Below are positions 61,595-64,000 of a stretch of 64,000 bases of DNA, one piece after another (positions within the stretch are counted from its first letter, which is position 1; each line of letters starts with the position of its first letter). This DNA comes from AP-15 sp963755435 (GTDB lineage: Bacteria > Pseudomonadota > Alphaproteobacteria > ATCC43930 > CGMCC-115725). The DNA is taken from positions 806,001 through 870,000 of the forward strand of contig CAVWJX010000005.1 of assembly GCA_963755435.1 (NCBI GenBank). Direction: 5' to 3'. A program made the translations under genes and the position numbers. The notes below the pieces were generated by a model. That model saw nothing but the letters and a program-made list of their open reading frames with translations, was not told where the DNA came from and did no database searches.

Positions 61595-62215
61595 ATGCTG
61601 AAAATCTGGGGCAGGGCGACCTCGTCGAACGTGCAGAAGGTGCTGTGGTGCTGCGGCGAACTTGGCATCCCGTTTGAGCGGGTCGATCTCGGCGGGCCAT
61701 TCGGCGGCAACCAGGATACCGACTATCTGGCGCTGAACCCGAACGGCCTGGTGCCGACCGTGCAGGACGGCGATCTGGTGCTGTGGGAATCGAACACGAT
61801 CTGCCGCTATCTCGCCACCACCCATCAGGGCGAACGGCTCTATCCGGCGGCGCCGGCGGCGCGCGCGCTGGTCGAGCGCTGGATGGATTGGCAGCTCTCC
61901 ACCCTCGGGCCGCCGATGGGCGCGCTGCTCTACGGGCTCATTCGCACCAAGCCCGAGGCCCGCGACCAGGCCGCGATCGAAGCGGCGCGGCGCAAGGCGC
62001 TGGTCGCCTGGACCATCGTCGAGGAGGCGCTCGACGGCCAAGCCTTCCTCGCCGGCGCCGAATTGAGCCTGGCCGAGATCGTGATGGGAACCCTGGTCTA
62101 TCGCTGGCACGCCTTTCCGATCGAACGGCCGCCGCTGCAAAACCTCAAGGCCTGGTACGAGCGGATGCGCGTGCGGCCGGCGTTCAAGACCCACATCGAA
62201 ATCCCGATCACGTAA
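61595..62215 (+). CDS. Glutathione S-transferase
   Basis: A 206-residue GST. The N-terminal thioredoxin-like domain contains WGRATSSNVQKVLWCCGELGIPFERVD, with the active-site region SSN, then NPNGLVPTVQDGDLVLWESNTICRYLA, and the all-helical C-terminal domain. It may detoxify electrophiles or isomerise a substrate in a catabolic pathway. ATG 61595 was used. Confidence 0.94.
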   Translation: MLKIWGRATSSNVQKVLWCCGELGIPFERVDLGGPFGGNQDTDYLALNPNGLVPTVQDGDLVLWESNTICRYLATTHQGERLYPAAPAARALVERWMDWQLSTLGPPMGALLYGLIRTKPEARDQAAIEAARRKALVAWTIVEEALDGQAFLAGAELSLAEIVMGTLVYRWHAFPIERPPLQNLKAWYERMRVRPAFKTHIEIPIT

Positions 62216-62316
62216 CGGCGGGTCCGTTTTCCACATGTTCCTCGGCTCGCGCACGCGGTAGAGTTGGATCGGTGAGAGCGGGGAAGCCCGCGTCGTCGGG
62301 TGAACAGGGGAAAGCG

Positions 62317-62799
62317 ATGACCTATCTGGCCAAGGCCTGGATGCTCGGTGCAGTTGCGGCGATCGGGGTTGTCATCGCCGCCTCGGTGCCGGCGTCGGCG
62401 CAGGACAAGCAAGCCGTCCTCAAGGAGCGGCAGGCGACGATGAAGGAGCAGGGCCGCAACCTCGGTCAAATCAAGGGCTATCTCGACGGCAAGGTCGACC
62501 AGCCGGCGGCGGTAACCGCGGCGACCGATCTGACCCGGACGACGAGGAAGATCCCCGACCTGTTTCCGCCCGGAACGGCTGGGCCCAGCCCCGACGGCAA
62601 GTACCAGCCGAAGCCCGCGGTGTGGAGCGAGCGCAGCAAGTTTCTCGACGCGCAGAAAACCGCGGTGGGCAAGGCCGACGCGCTGCTGACGGCGGTCAAG
62701 GGCGGCGACAAGAACGCGGTCCGGACCGCCTTTATCGACCTCGGCAAGAACGGCTGCGGCGCCTGCCACACCGGTTTCCGCGAAAAACTCCAACCCTGA
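62317..62799 (+). CDS. Cytochrome c' (c-prime) family protein
   Basis: A 160-residue exported protein with a signal peptide (AWMLGAVAAIGVVIAASVPASA) and a single C-terminal heme site NGCGACHTGFREKL. The four-helix cytochrome c' / c556 arrangement is typical, including the TATMKEQGRNLGQIKGYL-like opening helix (here QATMKEQGRNLGQIKGYL). Periplasmic; may bind NO or act in electron transfer. ATG 62317 was used. Its stop overlaps the next gene's start by CTGA. Confidence 0.93.
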   Translation: MTYLAKAWMLGAVAAIGVVIAASVPASAQDKQAVLKERQATMKEQGRNLGQIKGYLDGKVDQPAAVTAATDLTRTTRKIPDLFPPGTAGPSPDGKYQPKPAVWSERSKFLDAQKTAVGKADALLTAVKGGDKNAVRTAFIDLGKNGCGACHTGFREKLQP

Positions 62800-63683
62800 G
62801 GGCGGCGGCGCTCGCGCTGCTGCTCGTCCTCTGCGGCGCAGGGTCCGCGCCCGCGGCCGGGGACGATGCGGCGGCGCGCGGCGCCTACCTTGCCGCTGCG
62901 GCCGGCTGCGGCCAGTGCCACACCGCCAAAGGGGGTGCGCCCTATGCCGGCGGGCGGGTGCTCGAAACCCGCTTCGGCGCCGTCGTCACCCCCAACATCA
63001 CCCCCGATCCGCGCACCGGGATCGGCCGATGGAGCGCCGGCGAATTTGCCCAGGCGATGCGCTGGGGCGTCGCCCCCGATGATTCGCACTACCTGCCGGC
63101 GTTTCCGTTCCCGTTCTACAACCGTCTCGAGCCGGGCGACCTCGCCGACCTCAAGGCGTTTTTCGACCGACTGCCGGCGGTGTCGAAGCTCGACCGCACG
63201 CTTGCGCCGCGTCCTTTCGCCCGGGTCCGCGCCGCCATTGCGGTCCTCGCCATGGATTTTCCCGGACCCTGGCGGCCGGATCCGCGCCGCGACGCGGTAT
63301 GGTACCGGGGCGCTTATCTGGTCGCCGCGATCGGCCGCTGCGGGCAGTGCCACACGCCGCGCAATTGGCTCGGCGCCCCCGACCCCGACCGGGCGCTGGC
63401 CGGCGGCATTGACGGGCGGGGCCATGCCGCGCCCGACATCACTCCCGACCGCGCAACGGGAATCGGGCGATGGAGCCTCGGCGACATCGTCACCTTGCTC
63501 GAAGACGGGCAGAAACCCGATTTCGATTTCGTTGGCGGCAGCATGGGCGAAATCGTCAAGAGCACCGCTCGGCTCGACCCCGCCGACCGCCGGGCGATCG
63601 CCGTCTATCTGAAATCGCTGCCGCCGATCGCCGCCTCGGCAATGCATCCGCCGCGAAAAGTCGGCGCCTCGAACAAACACTGA
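62796..63683 (+). CDS. Diheme cytochrome c
   Basis: A roughly 295-residue exported protein with two CxxCH motifs (GCGQCHTAKGG and RCGQCHTPRN), each in a cytochrome c domain, plus downstream methionine candidates, resembling the diheme subunits of alcohol or aldehyde dehydrogenases. The signal peptide is AALALLLVLCGAGSAPAAG. No ATG, GTG or TTG occurs near the signal peptide; CTG 62796 overlapping the previous stop (CTGA) is the only suitable start, so either CTG is used or an ATG was misread. It should carry electrons from a periplasmic dehydrogenase to the oxidase. Confidence 0.85.
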   Translation: MRAAALALLLVLCGAGSAPAAGDDAAARGAYLAAAAGCGQCHTAKGGAPYAGGRVLETRFGAVVTPNITPDPRTGIGRWSAGEFAQAMRWGVAPDDSHYLPAFPFPFYNRLEPGDLADLKAFFDRLPAVSKLDRTLAPRPFARVRAAIAVLAMDFPGPWRPDPRRDAVWYRGAYLVAAIGRCGQCHTPRNWLGAPDPDRALAGGIDGRGHAAPDITPDRATGIGRWSLGDIVTLLEDGQKPDFDFVGGSMGEIVKSTARLDPADRRAIAVYLKSLPPIAASAMHPPRKVGASNKH

Positions 63684-63765
63684 CGGGCACTCCTTTCGCT
63701 ACTGGACGCTCGGTCGAGACCCCTTATGATGCGGGCATTCGGTCGATGATCGGCGGTAGGAGCGG

Positions 63766-64000
63766 GTGGTGGCGCGAGGGCGACCCGATAAAAGCTTGGC
63801 CCGCTTCGAACGGATCGCCTTGGTTCTGTCGGGCGGCGACGCGCTCGGCGCCTATCAGGCCGGCGCCTATGCGGCACTCGAACAGAGCGGGGTGCGGCCG
63901 AACTGGATCGCCGGCACCGCGATGGGCGCGGTCAATGCCGCGATCATCGCCGGCAATCTGCCGCATGAGCGGGTGGCGCGCCTGCGCCAGTTCTGGCACG
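63766..64000 (+). CDS. Patatin-like protein, N-terminal part, catalytic Ser replaced
   Basis: The window ends inside this gene. GTG 63766 (or 63769) after TAGGAGCGG starts a patatin related to the one at 10552: VLSGGDALGAYQAGAYAAL is the oxyanion loop, where GGG has become GGD. The nucleophile elbow reads AGTAMGAVNAAIIAGN; the Ser of GxSxG is Ala at codon 63919-63921. With this change the hydrolase reaction is impossible, so the product is probably non-catalytic or the base is a sequence error. Downstream parts are not visible. Confidence 0.85.
   Translation, partial: MVARGRPDKSLARFERIALVLSGGDALGAYQAGAYAALEQSGVRPNWIAGTAMGAVNAAIIAGNLPHERVARLRQFWH

Overview
This is a high-G+C window, uninterrupted by phage or plasmid genes, that reads as a chromosomal segment of an alphaproteobacterium. 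The class-level call rests on a DUF2794 gene, a RibB-type riboflavin enzyme with a decayed GTP cyclohydrolase II half, DUF6285 beside an aminoglycoside-phosphotransferase-like kinase, and the general gene style (GTG/TTG starts, many LLM flavoenzymes and amidohydrolases). A Rhodospirillales or Hyphomicrobiales member would fit, but no 16S rRNA is present and the genus cannot be read from this sequence.

Layout. 1-1.1 kb: tail of an amidase and a BrnT toxin with an XRE-type antitoxin. 1.1-6.2 kb: alpha/beta hydrolase diverging from a cytochrome P450, a B12-binding radical SAM protein of the hopanoid-methylase (HpnP-like) type and an LLM flavoenzyme. 6.4-8.8 kb: a compositionally different patch with an FkbM methyltransferase and a broken secreted beta-propeller gene. 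8.9-14.5 kb: CmcJ-like oxygenase and DOPA-dioxygenase-like genes (divergent), a patatin, a secreted GIN-domain protein, a frameshifted MetX-like hydrolase and a VapB fragment. 14.6-25.2 kb: oxidative catabolism (MaoC-like hydratase, LLM monooxygenase, Baeyer-Villiger type FMO, amidohydrolase, GMC oxidase, a three-subunit molybdenum hydroxylase). 25.2-26.9 kb: palindromic repeat element, metallophosphatase, tRNA-Arg(CCG). 27-35.7 kb: SDR, malic enzyme, dienelactone hydrolase, amidohydrolase with a clear terminator, LLM, HAD phosphatase and a kumamolisin-type acid protease. 35.8-45.5 kb: a long minus-strand run from racemase through MFS transporter, 2-hydroxyacid dehydrogenase, RibB, DUF6285, kinase, SDR and acyl-CoA ligase. 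45.5-56 kb: DsbA-like, amidohydrolase, PQQ-type propeller, a mechanosensitive channel fused to a cyclic-nucleotide-binding domain, cytochrome b561, DUF2794, FAD oxidoreductase, alanine dehydrogenase, methyltransferase and apt. 56.6-60.3 kb: an Mla/Pqi-type lipid-transport operon. 60.3-64 kb: GST, cytochrome c' and diheme cytochrome c, and the start of a second patatin.

How it works together: the dominant theme is activation and oxidative breakdown of xenobiotic-like or lipid-like small molecules (CoA ligase, hydratase, dehydrogenases, monooxygenases, amidohydrolases), with electron transfer through flavins, Mo cofactor and c-type cytochromes, plus an envelope lipid-transport operon. No CRISPR array, integrase or insertion sequence was found.

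Points needing attention: five genes (eight breakpoints) carry frameshifts, seven of which are repaired by removing a single base, so either the consensus has a systematic insertion error or these are young pseudogenes. Several enzymes have lost hallmark catalytic residues (an SDR, the terminal patatin, the P450 I-helix pair), and short 14-18 bp tandem duplications recur, one of which duplicates the ribosome-binding site and start codon of the Mla-type ATPase.
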